Source: Sphingobacteriales bacterium (GTDB lineage: Bacteria > Bacteroidota > Bacteroidia > Chitinophagales > CAIOSU01). Taken from it: a DNA stretch of 64,000 nucleotides. This document shows positions 55,101-62,731 of this stretch, in pieces; position 1 is the first letter of the stretch, and every line of letters begins with the position of its first letter. The position numbers and the translations under genes are program-made. The notes below the pieces were generated by a model, which ran no database searches, was not told the DNA's origin, and worked only from the letters and a program-made list of their open reading frames with translations. The stretch spans positions 552,814 to 616,813 of the forward strand of contig JAIXUD010000009.1 in NCBI GenBank assembly GCA_027483645.1, in the 5' to 3' direction.

Positions 55101-57303
55101 ATCAGGCACCTTGTCACAAACCACTTGGTTTAAACGCACTGTTACATCGGGCACCTGTACCACACCAAGCGAAAGCAACGTGATACAAGTAACCGTAACC
55201 CCTACCGTGGGTACGCCAGCGGCTATTACGATTTCGGCAGGTAGTGAGCCTAGTTGCCAATTGACTAGCGCAGGAGTAACCACTACGTATGCCACCGCGG
55301 CCACTAACAACACTGGCTACAACTGGAGCCTGAGTAACGGCGCGGCGGGCAGTATCAACTCATCGGGTGTTATGACCTGGACCAACGGCTTCTCGGGCAC
55401 AGTGGATATAAGGGTTACTGCAAACGGATGTGGCGGACCCACCAACCCAGCTGTAACCAGGACGGTTACCATAGCAGCTACCGTAAGCACTCCATCATTT
55501 ACCACAGGAGCTACAACCGTTTGCGCGGGCTCAACAGAAACCTACACAGCCACATCTACCGGTACGGTTACTTATAGCATAGTAGGCGGCATAGGTGCAA
55601 GCATTAACACTACAAGCGGCCAAGTGAGCAGCGTAACGGGCGGCTTCACCGTAAGGGCGAGCGCAGCGGGCTGTAACGGCCCGCTAACTGCGGACCGCGT
55701 GGTGACTGTAACGCCTAACGTGGGCACACCTAGCTTTACCGCCGGTGCCACTACGGTATGTATCGGCTCAACAGAGACCTATACCGCCACCGCCAGCAAT
55801 GGAACGGTAACCTATAGCATCGTTAGCGGTGGGGCGAGTATTAACACTACTACTGGCCAAGTGAGCAGCGTAACCAGCGGATTTACCGTTAGGGCAACCG
55901 CAACTGGCTGTAACGGCCCAACTACCACCGACCGCATTGTGACCGTAACGCCTAACGTGGGTACGCCTAGCTTTACCGCTGGTGCTAGTACGGTTTGTAT
56001 CGGTTCAACAGAGACCTACACCGCCACCGCCAGCAATGGAACGGTAACTTATAGTATCGTTAGTGGTGGGGCGAGTATTAACACTACTACCGGCCAAGTG
56101 AGCAGCGTAACCAGCGGATTTACAGTAAGGGCAACAGCCACAGGCTGTAACGGCCCTACCACTACCGACCGCATTGTAACCGTAACGCCTAACGTAGGCA
56201 CGCCTAGCTTTACCGCTGGTGCCACAACGGTTTGTATCGGTTCAACAGAGACTTATACCGCAACCGCCAGCAATGGAACGGTAACTTATAGCATCGTTAG
56301 CGGTGGGGCGAGTATTAACACCACTACCGGCCAAGTGAGCAGCGTAACTAGCGGATTTACCGTAAGGGCAACCGCAACCGGCTGCAACGGCCCTACCACT
56401 GCCGACCGCGTGGTAACCGTAACTGGCAGCAACACACCAACCGTGAGCATTAGTGCCAACCCTGGTACTTCTATATGCGCAGGCGTTTCGGTTACGTTTA
56501 CGGCTACGCCAGGCAATGGTGGCACCAGCCCAACTTACCAATGGACATTGAATGGCAGCAACGTGGGCACCGGGCCTAGCTACCCTAACTCTTCCCTCGC
56601 AGCGGGCGACGAGGTGGCTGTGGTAATGACCAGCAACGCCACTTGCCTAACAACCCCTACCGCTTCGGATATGGAAACCATAAGCATTGCACAGCCGAAC
56701 CTTACCTCAATAAATGGTAGTGTAAGTACCCCAATGACCACTGGCGATTACTTATGGGCGGGTAATACTTCTACCAACTGGACAACCGCAAGCAACTGGT
56801 ATGTACTCAACAGCAATGGCACCTTTGGTATTGCTAGTACAACACCTACCACTGCTACCAACGTGTATGTGGTGCTGCATACCGTGGCCCAGCAGTGTGT
56901 AAGCAGCACAGCCAATGCTACTATTAGTAGTACTTCCAATGGTGCCAATGTAACCATTGCTACTGGGGCTACTGTAACTGTGACTGGCAGTAACAACCTA
57001 AATGTAGCGGGCAACTGGCTAAGCCAAGGTACTTTTACCGCCTCAACCGGCACGGTAACTTTTACGGGTAGTGGCAACCGAACCATTACATCAAATGGCA
57101 ACCTATTCCATTATCTAGTGGTAAACAAGTCATCCGGTAAAGTGACTATTACTGATGCTTTTGAGGCTACTGAAGAACTGACGGTAACCAATGGTACTTT
57201 CGAAACACCAAGCGGTATAACTGGAACAGCCAAGCGCATAAGCAATGCAACTACCGGCACGGTAAGGGTACTGGGTACTGGTACGCTTAGAGTGGAGCCT
57301 TGA
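49189..57303 (+). CDS. Giant secreted repeat protein (adhesin-like), 2704 residues
   Basis: A very large Thr/Ser/Gly-rich exported protein. Signal peptide about 1-35 (LGLLFFVISLPVFGQ). Two nidogen-like domains (about 40-245, with SINTNGYITFGTT; and about 1395-1590, with SLDGFITFNTSS) are separated by a CUB-like domain (about 350-480, with GMMIYNGNSIAAPLL) and many Ig/PKD-like modules (CxGxxVxLTAS pattern). A fibronectin-III-like module lies at about 1630-1710. Four 79-residue modules are nearly identical (nucleotides 55483-56427). The last 60 residues are beta-rich with no CHU_C or other type IX sorting domain before the stop. Expected role: cell-surface adhesion or matrix; the substrate is unknown. 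Domain limits are approximate. Confidence 0.88.
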   Translation: MRKIYTSLSTERLRGFLLPILGLLFFVISLPVFGQVSGYTTTITSGTYAAIAGTSAHASGWDDAVANATIPFTFTFNGIGYTSCSINTNGYITFGTTASSSTGYTPISATTGYAGAISALARDLGANGSAITYTTLNTTPNRIFVIQWANALRFNTTTTVAGNFNFQIRLYETTNVIDLMYGACVPSTTNDLGVQVGLRGSANTDFKNFSLASGTGQWSAAAAGTLNTNTVNTRSTSTQYPSNGLIYRFTPPTCSGTPTPPTAVISAASGQAGTAFNLTYSGGSTGGAFSSLWQYSYDNSTWTDWGTNSGTPFAASAQSTLYARVKRTCNTSGLSDFSNVVTYTVTSWIMSSNNSAYACSGIFYDSGGSGGSYGNSQDYTYTFYPAIGTTGQKVRLTFTAFATENLYDGMMIYNGNSIAAPLLSSGLGVGSDATTCPAGSWRGSGSPGTITSTAADGSLTIRFRSDNLTVGNGWAATVSCFNPCTVPTSYSVTGGGARCTTGAGLAVGLSGSQAGLSYQLFDDGSPVGTAVAGTGAAISFGAQTAAGTYTVVASASGFCTTTMTGSVAITVDPVSVLGTLNTAGPVSTCDHLGNISQVTLSGFTGTPSWEYGDAAGNWYVWNINAANAGTCCFYPNPGADRIRVIVQSGACAATAYTSTVLIQNRNAPAPTTLASTATTYCLAARPTNITLTATFPATGDILPTASLGYTTVQFYSGACGTGTLLGTGTISGNTATYTLTAPSVTTTYYARSTSSCETSLCSEVTVTVNDVPAQPGLVTGLAAPCSGSSQNYFVTNVPGTTYTWAFPGSGWSITGGTGTSSITVTVGSGTGSITVTPSNGCGTGPARTFAVATGAGPTVIVTPSAGSACGGVGVSLTASGASTYSWSPSTGLSATTGATVTANPVSQTTYTVTETSSGCANTATVVVRVGTTVDATANVSTTAVCPGGAVNLTSSGSQANVTLLSGTGDGGFEAATSTPAANGWTVVGTSTPAFYVGTPAGAQNGTKAMFAGTSSASNSTTTSTSRVNHVYRDITIPAGYTNVFLNYFFEQPITDDTYEYFHIYTTTTANTPVAGTIPGAGYTQRFVNTATAYANFTAMPQIDLSALAGTTVRLVFTYRCDGASPYGNPAIDNISIVGTPPAATYSYAWSSSPAGFTSTSQNPTANPTVATTYTVTVTNTSSGCSDVASTATVNMNAVPQGSLTAGGTVCAGEDASLTFTATSGVGPFSVTYSSQTTTGVVSGTPFLTENPTVSGTNSYTMTSVTSSQGCVRTASFTAAGPVTVTGTAAATAPTTPTSSYDCNTGAVTLTTSGAGAGESYKWYTVASGGTATNTGVSSITVTPVNSTTYYAAKYYTAGGACESPRVSVTAWAEGLETYTASRATGIVYTDISAATAVSSWRNGTSEDDNLSNNLNIGFSFPYDGGWVSQFRVSLDGFITFNTSSNATGNYVYICDDGDSYSADNTRFTTGGRAGSLQTIAPFYDDLLIDDFTLNTSVHYQLSGSSPNRVLTVQWRGMSKYVDTDNCSPCSYGNYNFQVKLYETSGNVEFVYSTMTSTIDEDSKNYSCGLNSASLGGTLNTAKLFTQQSPNTATFSSTAQNGLTTVPATNSRITLTRSATVTPTVLPTCIAYNYPINGATNQCGNGLLSWSAVDGNPTSYDVYFGTSSTPPLVATSVASTYYNTGNLGSGTYYWRIVPKNATGTATATMPTWSFTTNGVNSITGFTVNNGTKVGNTVSLCAGESVTITLTGVIGEESAFEWRAPFLFDLGCDINPPFPLFGNCQASSRTFSNLSAGTYEYYVTSTGCNGVTTCLNFFIDVDGLANTAPTSIGSSAGTTICAGTSTVLTPVGGTLGAGATYEWFTGSCGSTVIATSSTITVSPTGTTTYFVRRTGGTTCANTTTCASQTITVQSALGTNTIAGTQTICEGLTATLTGSAPSGGSGSYTYDWQSSTTSASAGFGSLGSNTIGYTSGTLSQTTWFKRTVTSGTCTTPSESNVIQVTVTPTVGTPAAITISAGSEPSCQLTSAGVTTTYATAATNNTGYNWSLSNGAAGSINSSGVMTWTNGFSGTVDIRVTANGCGGPTNPAVTRTVTIAATVSTPSFTTGATTVCAGSTETYTATSTGTVTYSIVGGIGASINTTSGQVSSVTGGFTVRASAAGCNGPLTADRVVTVTPNVGTPSFTAGATTVCIGSTETYTATASNGTVTYSIVSGGASINTTTGQVSSVTSGFTVRATATGCNGPTTTDRIVTVTPNVGTPSFTAGASTVCIGSTETYTATASNGTVTYSIVSGGASINTTTGQVSSVTSGFTVRATATGCNGPTTTDRIVTVTPNVGTPSFTAGATTVCIGSTETYTATASNGTVTYSIVSGGASINTTTGQVSSVTSGFTVRATATGCNGPTTADRVVTVTGSNTPTVSISANPGTSICAGVSVTFTATPGNGGTSPTYQWTLNGSNVGTGPSYPNSSLAAGDEVAVVMTSNATCLTTPTASDMETISIAQPNLTSINGSVSTPMTTGDYLWAGNTSTNWTTASNWYVLNSNGTFGIASTTPTTATNVYVVLHTVAQQCVSSTANATISSTSNGANVTIATGATVTVTGSNNLNVAGNWLSQGTFTASTGTVTFTGSGNRTITSNGNLFHYLVVNKSSGKVTITDAFEATEELTVTNGTFETPSGITGTAKRISNATTGTVRVLGTGTLRVEP
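55483..56427 (+). repeat. Four tandem 237-bp coding repeats in the giant protein
   Basis: Units start at 55483 (234 bp, most divergent), 55717, 55954 and 56191, period 237 bp (79 codons). The last three differ at only a small number of positions. Each encodes an Ig-like module with VCIGSTETYTATASNGTV. The near identity suggests recent duplication and a site for length variation by recombination. Confidence 0.92.
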
Positions 57304-57328
57304 TAGAACAATAAAATACTTGAAATAG

Positions 57329-57363
57329 AAACAGCCCTATGCGATAAAAGTGTAGGGCTGTTT
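57329..57363. terminator. Terminator between giant protein gene and nadC
   Basis: AAACAGCCCTA pairs perfectly with TAGGGCTGTTT (eleven pairs) around a 13-base loop. The arms carry A on one side and T on the other, so it can act for both convergent genes. Confidence 0.8.
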
Positions 57364-57388
57364 GCTTTATGGTAATTACAACTGATTG

Positions 57389-58222
57389 CTACACCGCCTT
57401 CAAGCTCAAATCCAAGCTCTTAACCGAGTGGGTTAAAGCACCCACGGAAATGAAATTGCAACCCGATTCGGCATAATCTCGCACATTCGATAGCACCACC
57501 CCACCCGACACCTCGGTTTCGTACCGGCCATTGATGAGGTTTACGGCTTCTTTAGCGCCTTCTGGGCTAAAGTTATCAATCATAATGCGATCGATACCGC
57601 CTACTGCCATTATTTCTTCTACTTGCTGTAGGCTTCCAGCTTCAATCTCGATGTTCAGTTTCAAGTTGTTCTCAGCAAGGTATTCGCTAACCCGGTTTAT
57701 GGCTTGGCTCACCCCACCAGCATAGGCAATGTGGTTGTCCTTTATCATAATCATATCGAACAGACCAAAGCGGTGGTTCACCCCACCCCCTATGCGCACC
57801 GCCATCTTCTCAAACTGACGTAGTAGCGGCGTGGTTTTTCGGGTATCCAATATCTTGGCATTTGTTCCCTCAATAGCCTTTACAAACTTATTGGTAACGG
57901 TGGCTACACCGCTCATGCGCTGCATCATGTTCAATACAAGACGCTCGGCCATGAGTATGTTGCGGGCCTGGCCGGTTACATAAAAGGCCACGTCGCCATG
58001 CTTCACGTGGGCGCCATCTTGCAATACCACTTCCATTTGTAGCTCTGGGTCTATGCCCCTAAAAAGAGCCTCGGCTACTTCTACGCCTGCCAGTATGCCG
58101 TTGTCTTTAACCAATAAACGGGCGCGCGATGTTTGCCCAGCAGGTATGCAGGCCAATGAGGTATGGTCGCCGTCGCGGATATCTTCAGCTATCGCGAGCT
58201 CAACAAATTTATTCAGATCCAA
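57389..58222 (-). CDS. nadC: Nicotinate-nucleotide diphosphorylase (carboxylating), quinolinate phosphoribosyltransferase
   Basis: A 277-residue enzyme of de novo NAD synthesis that makes nicotinate mononucleotide from quinolinate and PRPP. Family motifs are EDIRDGDHTSLACIP at the N-terminus, LVLNMMQRMSGVATVT, ILDTRKTTPLLRQFEKMAVRIGG and FDMIMIKDNHI, then IEIEAGSLQQVEEI and MIDNFSPE, in correct order. Length is normal. The other NAD genes (nadA, nadB) are not in the window. It lies 22 bases downstream of the DUF4783 gene on the same strand. Confidence 0.97.
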   Translation of the reverse strand: MDLNKFVELAIAEDIRDGDHTSLACIPAGQTSRARLLVKDNGILAGVEVAEALFRGIDPELQMEVVLQDGAHVKHGDVAFYVTGQARNILMAERLVLNMMQRMSGVATVTNKFVKAIEGTNAKILDTRKTTPLLRQFEKMAVRIGGGVNHRFGLFDMIMIKDNHIAYAGGVSQAINRVSEYLAENNLKLNIEIEAGSLQQVEEIMAVGGIDRIMIDNFSPEGAKEAVNLINGRYETEVSGGVVLSNVRDYAESGCNFISVGALTHSVKSLDLSLKAV

Positions 58223-58244
58223 GGGGAAGGAAATTTAAGAGGGA

Positions 58245-58643
58245 CTAATCTTTTTCGAAACGCATCTCCTGTATATAGAATACAGTACCTTTCTGCTTTA
58301 TGTAAACATAGGTACGGAAACTACCCCCACCGGTAACCAACGTACCGATACCGTATTGAGAACCCTCGTTGCTAGTACCTTTGTGGATGATATTGAACGA
58401 GGAAACAGGGTTTTTCGTAAAAAAGTCTTTAAGTACCATTTCGGCTTGGCTCTTGCTATACACCTTGCTCTCATTGTGAATGGTAATCTCGACACTAGTG
58501 TCAAAATATTTTGCCACTTCGCGGGCATTGCCAGAGCGTATGGCGAGGCTTATATCTTCCAACACTGCTGGCAGGAAAGCAGCTGTAGCCACAACACTCA
58601 CCAATATAAACAGGATAACAGCTTGTACGGTTTTCTTCATCAC
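58245..58643 (-). CDS. DUF4783 domain-containing protein
   Basis: A 132-residue protein with a hydrophobic signal (about 6-28, VQAVILFILVSVVATAAFLP) and the DUF4783 body: LEDISLAIRSGNAREVAKYFDTSVEITIHN, SKSQAEMVLKDFFTKNP and a C-terminal YVYIKQKGTVFYIQEMRFEKD. The NTF2-like fold of this group occurs almost only in Bacteroidetes; its function is unknown. It is the gene upstream of nadC in the same transcript, with only 22 bases between them. Confidence 0.85.
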   Translation of the reverse strand: MMKKTVQAVILFILVSVVATAAFLPAVLEDISLAIRSGNAREVAKYFDTSVEITIHNESKVYSKSQAEMVLKDFFTKNPVSSFNIIHKGTSNEGSQYGIGTLVTGGGSFRTYVYIKQKGTVFYIQEMRFEKD

Positions 58644-58787
58644 GTTTGTTACTGATTTGCCCTGGAAAGGCTAAAATTATGCCAAACTCTTTACCCGATA
58701 TACGGGTTATTACCCGTAATTTCGCACGGCCCCTGCTTGCAAGGGCAACGTTGGATAAAGATAGCATAATTCTATTTGCAAAGTAAA

Positions 58788-59366
58788 ATGCAGCACCGCC
58801 ACTTTTTAGTTATCCCTTGGTTTCTGGCACTTACGGCTTTGGCTGGCTGTGCCAAAAGCGATAAGCCTTTAGCGGTGGATTGTGCCGGGGTGCATTATTG
58901 CTTGGGCGCCTTTGTGCAACAAGAACTGCAAAGCTATGCAACCGCCCAGCCTAGTTTGGAAAAGTATGCTTACCTAAATGGGAAAGAAGAAACCAAGACC
59001 CTACAACTGGATGCGGCCCGCTGGCAGGTAGAGTTTACCGCATTTAAAGAAGCCGACATCGACAGGCCCGCTTTAAGGGGTAAATACTTGGTGGATACGT
59101 TGTACATGGACACCGACTCCCTTACCAAAGTAAGCTACATTGCCCAAGACCCCGACCTACGCACCCAGTACCTGCACCTTTATTTCAAGCCTAACGCTAC
59201 TACCCCTAGCTATATAGAAGCGCACTTGGCTACCAGCAACGTTTTTTACCAATCTCAGCAAGATATCGCATTCGCTCCCGGAGAGTTTTACAGCATTAGC
59301 GGCTATCAGGATATTTGGCTGCTGGGCGAAGACAGCTTTGCAGTGAAGAGCGTTTTTGTGAAATGA
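58788..59366 (+). CDS. Hypothetical lipoprotein
   Basis: From the ATG at 58788 the protein has 192 residues with a lipoprotein signal (FLVIPWFLALTALAGC). The TTG at 58776 would only add four residues. The body has no recognised family, apart from beta-rich stretches such as SNVFYQSQQDIAFAPGEFYS. Two cysteines (DCAGVHYCLG) close to the start of the mature chain could form a disulfide. The function is unknown. Confidence 0.75.
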   Translation: MQHRHFLVIPWFLALTALAGCAKSDKPLAVDCAGVHYCLGAFVQQELQSYATAQPSLEKYAYLNGKEETKTLQLDAARWQVEFTAFKEADIDRPALRGKYLVDTLYMDTDSLTKVSYIAQDPDLRTQYLHLYFKPNATTPSYIEAHLATSNVFYQSQQDIAFAPGEFYSISGYQDIWLLGEDSFAVKSVFVK

Positions 59367-59378
59367 CGAACCCGCCCC

Positions 59379-59780
59379 TCACCACTTAATACTCGTCATA
59401 ATTAGATAGGTGCCCAGCGAGATAGCACCGGTTAGCACCATCCCCCAAATGATATCCACTATTACTATCTGCCAAGGCCAACCCTTCAGCGTGGCCATGT
59501 TAGTGAGGTCGTAAGTGGCATAACACAATCCGCCCAGTATCGCCCCCTTCAATAAAGCCATTTGCCAACTGGCATCTTTAAGTGCAGGGTGAACAGCAAA
59601 ATAAAGGATACCCCCAATATATAACGAATAAAAAATGATAGCAGCCGGCCAATTAACATCGGGCGACAGAAGGCTGCCCAGCTTTTCGCGATAGAAATCT
59701 TTGGCGATGAAGCCTAGCCATACCATATCAATTAATACGAACAGCACGGCAGCAATAATGTAGGAAACGAATATTTGCAT
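59379..59780 (-). CDS. DUF2177-family membrane protein
   Basis: A 133-residue membrane protein with four hydrophobic helices. The pattern IAAVLFVLIDMVWLGFIAKDFYREKLG at the N-terminus and LKGAILGGLCYATYDLTNMATLKGWPW in the middle is that of the DUF2177 group. The acidic and aromatic residues inside the membrane (DMVWLG) suggest a transport or enzyme role that is not known. It converges on the preceding lipoprotein gene (12 bases). The gap to the CsbD gene (196 bases) has nothing striking. Confidence 0.88.
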   Translation of the reverse strand: MQIFVSYIIAAVLFVLIDMVWLGFIAKDFYREKLGSLLSPDVNWPAAIIFYSLYIGGILYFAVHPALKDASWQMALLKGAILGGLCYATYDLTNMATLKGWPWQIVIVDIIWGMVLTGAISLGTYLIMTSIKW

Positions 59781-59976
59781 TGGTACGATTTAGGCTGATA
59801 CAACAAGTAATTCTCTCAATAGTTTTCAAACTTAATGATGGGTCAGGCCCTCCACAAACTGGGGTATGAGTGCCCATTGCCTGTCTCACCAAAACAAGAT
59901 AACCATTTGTTTTTCAACCATTTAATTTTGTGGCTTGGTTTTTTCAGTACTTGTATCGAACTAAAAACTAAGCGCC

Positions 59977-60168
59977 ATGAGCCAAGAAACATATAAAGGT
60001 AACTGGAATGTTATCAAAGGAAAATTGAAGCAATCGTATGCCAACCTTACTGAGGACGATTTAATGTATGCCGAGGGCAAAGAAGATGAACTTTTTGGCC
60101 GCCTGCAAAAGAAAGTAGGCAAAACCAAGCAAGAGATTAAGGACCAAATCGACTCTTGGTTGAAGTAA
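59977..60168 (+). CDS. CsbD-family stress protein
   Basis: A 63-residue protein: ETYKGNWNVIKGKLKQSYANLTEDDLMYAEGKEDELFGRLQKKVGKTKQEIKDQI, the classical CsbD signature of a Trp, Gly-Lys-rich N-terminus and an amphipathic end. CsbD proteins are small cytoplasmic proteins induced by general stress in many bacteria; the mechanism is unknown. The gene is a single unit with its own terminator at 60190. Confidence 0.93.
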   Translation: MSQETYKGNWNVIKGKLKQSYANLTEDDLMYAEGKEDELFGRLQKKVGKTKQEIKDQIDSWLK

Positions 60169-60189
60169 GCCAAAAACAATAAGACCGAA

Positions 60190-60223
60190 AGCCGGGGCTA
60201 GTTGCGACTAGTCCCGGCTTTTT
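60190..60223 (+). terminator. Intrinsic terminator of csbD-like gene
   Basis: AGCCGGGGCTAGT pairs with ACTAGTCCCGGCT (13 positions, one G-U) around a four-base TGCG loop, then five T. It serves the CsbD gene and is also oriented against the convergent TonB receptor. Confidence 0.88.
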
Positions 60224-60242
60224 CATTTTTTGCTATACCTCA

Positions 60243-60272
60243 ATGTTACCAATAACTAATAACTAGTAACCA
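60243..60272. repeat. CAATAAC heptamer array
   Basis: CCAATAACTAATAACTAGTAACC just after the TonB receptor stop (minus strand), the last of the heptamer arrays found. Confidence 0.5.
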
Positions 60273-60274
60273 AT

Positions 60275-62491
60275 TTAAAACCTGATTTTCACCCCGCCCA
60301 GCACATTGATGCCGGCTTGTGGGTAGTAGTAATTGTAATCGGCACGGGCTTCTTCGCCAGCGGTGTTGTACACCTCGCTAAAGGTGTAGCCGTTGCTTTC
60401 GTATAGTTGGTTGAAGATGTTGTTAACTAATACACTCAGGGTTACCTCTTTCAGCACCCAAAACTTGAACGTGTAGTTAAGGTTGAGATTGGTGGTAAAG
60501 TAACCATCCAGCTGACGGTCGTCGCTTTGGGTGTTGTCCAGGTATTGCTTGCCCACATACTTGTTGAGTAGCGAGATGTTGAAGCCCTTAACCGGTGTAA
60601 AGGTAATACCCAGCGCAGCTATCAAGCTCGGCGAAAAGGAGATATCGGTATTCTCGTAAATGTTGCGCTGCTCGCCAAGGAAGGTATAGTTCTCATCGTA
60701 CACGTACAGCACCTCTTCAAAGTCTTTAATCTTATTGATGCTGTAAGTTACATTGGCGTTGATGTTCAGCCATTTTAGGGGTTTCACTGCGCCGACAAGC
60801 TCAATGCCCGTGCGGTAGCTTTGGTCAACATTGGTGCGGATGGGGGCTCCCACGTCGTTTAGCTCCCCGGTAAGTACCAACTGATCTTTATAGTTCATCA
60901 AGTAGTAGTTGGCCGTGAAGGCGTACTTGGTGCTGGTATATTGGTAGCCTACCTCCAAGTTGTATAACCGCTCGGCGGTGGGCTCAAGGCCGATGGGCGC
61001 ATCTATAAAGTCTCCCCGCGTTGGCTCACGGTTACCAATGGCGAAGGTAGTGTATAATGCATTTTTAGTGTTGAAATCATAAGAAACACCAGCCTTTGGG
61101 TTGAAGAAGTGGAAGGTTTTATCCACTGAGATTACCCTGAGGTCGTTATCCGTGCCTTCCAGTTGATGGATGACGTTGCGGTACTGCAAGTCCACGAAGA
61201 AGCGCAGCTTTTCCTTCACCGCATAAGTGAGCTTTGCGTAGATGTTGCCGTCGTTTTTGTAGCCCTTGCTGTAGTAGTATTGGTGATCATTATCGCCCGT
61301 GGCAAACTCCGCCCAAATAACCCGACCAAAGTGCTCGCCGCGGTATTGGTTCCAGCCACCACCGAAGGTAAGGCCTAGCTTCTCGCCCTTATAAATGGCA
61401 CTAAATACCGCACCATAAAAGTGGTTATCCAGCCAGCGGCGGCGCACCAAATCGGTACTGAAAACGGTATCAGCGCCGATGGTTACGGGGCTCAGCAGGT
61501 AGTCGGCCAAGTCCTCGTCTACCTTGTATTGCTCAAAGTAGCCGTAGCCGCGGGTGTAGTGCAGCGCCGGGTTTATGTACCACTTCTGCCCTATCTGGCG
61601 GCTGTAGATAAGCTGGTATTGGTCTTGCCTATAGTTGTCCACCTCGTTTTTGTATGGGTCACCGGCCTTGTTGAAGCCATCGGTACCGGCGCTGTTTTGG
61701 GTGCGGTCGGTGGCTAGGGTGGCCTCGTCCACGCCGTTCCAGGCTTGGTAGGTAACCTCCTTGCCGCCGAACACGTTCAGGCGCAGGATGTCCTTTTCGC
61801 CATAGTAAGCGCCAGAGATAAAGAACGAAGTGAGGTCGCTGGTGGCCCTATCGATGTACCCGTCCGATGCTATCTTGCTCAGCCTGCCCTGTACGGCAAA
61901 CCTGTTGCCCATTAGCCCGGTTCCGAACTGCCCCTGTAGGCGATACGTATTGAACGAGCCGTAGCTGGCACCCACCTCGCCAAAGGCAATCTTGCTCGGG
62001 TCCATGGTTTGGATGTTTACGGTGCCGCCGAACGCGCCGCTGCCGTTGGTGCTGGTGCCCACGCCGCGCTGTATCTGTATATTGTCCACACTGCTGCCCA
62101 GGTCGGGCATGTTTACCCAAAACACCCCTTGGCTCTCGGCATCGTTGTAGGGTATGCCGTTGAGGGTAACGTTGATGCGGGTTTGGTCGCTGCCGCGTAT
62201 GCGCAGGCCGGTGTAGCCCACGCCCGCACCGGCATCTGTAGTGCTTACCAGGCTGGGGGTTTGGTCGAGCAAAATGGGTAGGTCTTGCCCGAGGTTGAGC
62301 GGCTCAATGTCCTCGCGCTGCACGTTGGTGTGGGTTGTGGGCACCTCCTTACCGGCGCGGGTGGCATTGATAACGGCACCTTCCAAAAAGCCTTGCATAG
62401 CAATGCTGTCCACGGCCAAAGAATCGGTTTGCTGCGCCTGCGCAGCCATGGCAATAGCCCCAAAAAAGAGTGAAAGTAAAAAGGACTTCAT
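60275..62491 (-). CDS. TonB-dependent outer membrane receptor, TPP-riboswitch controlled (thiamine uptake)
   Basis: A 738-residue outer-membrane receptor. Signal peptide 1-19 (MAAQAQ), plug domain about 50-165 (LDQTPSLVSTTDAGAGVGY, LRIRGSDQTRINVTLNGIPYNDAESQGV, QRGVGTSTNGSGAFGGTVNIQT), then a barrel ending in GGVKIRF with the terminal Phe. It is preceded on the same strand by a complete TPP riboswitch (62591-62668), so its substrate is very likely thiamine or a phosphate ester. This agrees with the thiamine-regulated receptor class called Omr1 in Bacteroidetes. No SusD-like gene accompanies it. Confidence 0.93.
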   Translation of the reverse strand: MKSFLLSLFFGAIAMAAQAQQTDSLAVDSIAMQGFLEGAVINATRAGKEVPTTHTNVQREDIEPLNLGQDLPILLDQTPSLVSTTDAGAGVGYTGLRIRGSDQTRINVTLNGIPYNDAESQGVFWVNMPDLGSSVDNIQIQRGVGTSTNGSGAFGGTVNIQTMDPSKIAFGEVGASYGSFNTYRLQGQFGTGLMGNRFAVQGRLSKIASDGYIDRATSDLTSFFISGAYYGEKDILRLNVFGGKEVTYQAWNGVDEATLATDRTQNSAGTDGFNKAGDPYKNEVDNYRQDQYQLIYSRQIGQKWYINPALHYTRGYGYFEQYKVDEDLADYLLSPVTIGADTVFSTDLVRRRWLDNHFYGAVFSAIYKGEKLGLTFGGGWNQYRGEHFGRVIWAEFATGDNDHQYYYSKGYKNDGNIYAKLTYAVKEKLRFFVDLQYRNVIHQLEGTDNDLRVISVDKTFHFFNPKAGVSYDFNTKNALYTTFAIGNREPTRGDFIDAPIGLEPTAERLYNLEVGYQYTSTKYAFTANYYLMNYKDQLVLTGELNDVGAPIRTNVDQSYRTGIELVGAVKPLKWLNINANVTYSINKIKDFEEVLYVYDENYTFLGEQRNIYENTDISFSPSLIAALGITFTPVKGFNISLLNKYVGKQYLDNTQSDDRQLDGYFTTNLNLNYTFKFWVLKEVTLSVLVNNIFNQLYESNGYTFSEVYNTAGEEARADYNYYYPQAGINVLGGVKIRF

Positions 62492-62495
62492 AAAA

Positions 62496-62525
62496 CGGTT
62501 TTAGGTTAGTTAAAACTTAAAACCG
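62496..62525 (-). promoter_or_regulatory. Candidate expression platform hairpin before TonB receptor
   Basis: On the minus strand CGGTTTTA pairs with TAAAACCG around a 14-base loop. A TTTTA run and the ATG follow after four bases. It may act as terminator or may sequester the start region, under control of the TPP aptamer just upstream. Confidence 0.5.
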
Positions 62526-62590
62526 AGGTCTACCATAGGTAGGTAAGCATTACCAAATGCGACAGTGCCGCTCGCGATCGGCGCTGTCAG

Positions 62591-62668
62591 ACTCCCTCCG
62601 CCGGTATTACCCGGATCAGGTTCATTGGGTGTAATCTCAGCCCCCGTATTGGCGGGGGCACCCCAGTC
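62591..62668 (-). ncRNA. TPP (THI-box) riboswitch
   Basis: The minus strand reads ACTGGGGTGCC, then a Cys-like hairpin CCCCCGCC/GGGGG, CTGAGATTACACCC, CCTGATCCGGGTAATACC and GGCGGAGGGAGT. These are the conserved parts of the thiamine pyrophosphate aptamer in the correct order and distance. It lies about 100 bases upstream of the TonB receptor ATG on the same strand. Confidence 0.93.
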
Positions 62669-62731
62669 ATTAACAAAGGCAAAGGTAGGGATAATGTGCA
62701 AATGTGCAAATGGGTTGATGTGCGAATGGCA

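Noticed and set aside
52199-55313. Several short ORFs on both strands within the giant repeat protein
   Set aside because: They are frame shadows of Thr/Ser/Gly-rich repeats; the 2704-codon frame with signal peptide is continuous.
55483-56427. Regularly spaced repeats suggestive of a CRISPR array
   Set aside because: The period of 237 bp is an exact multiple of three, the frame is open throughout and no variable spacers alternate with the repeats; it is a coding tandem repeat.
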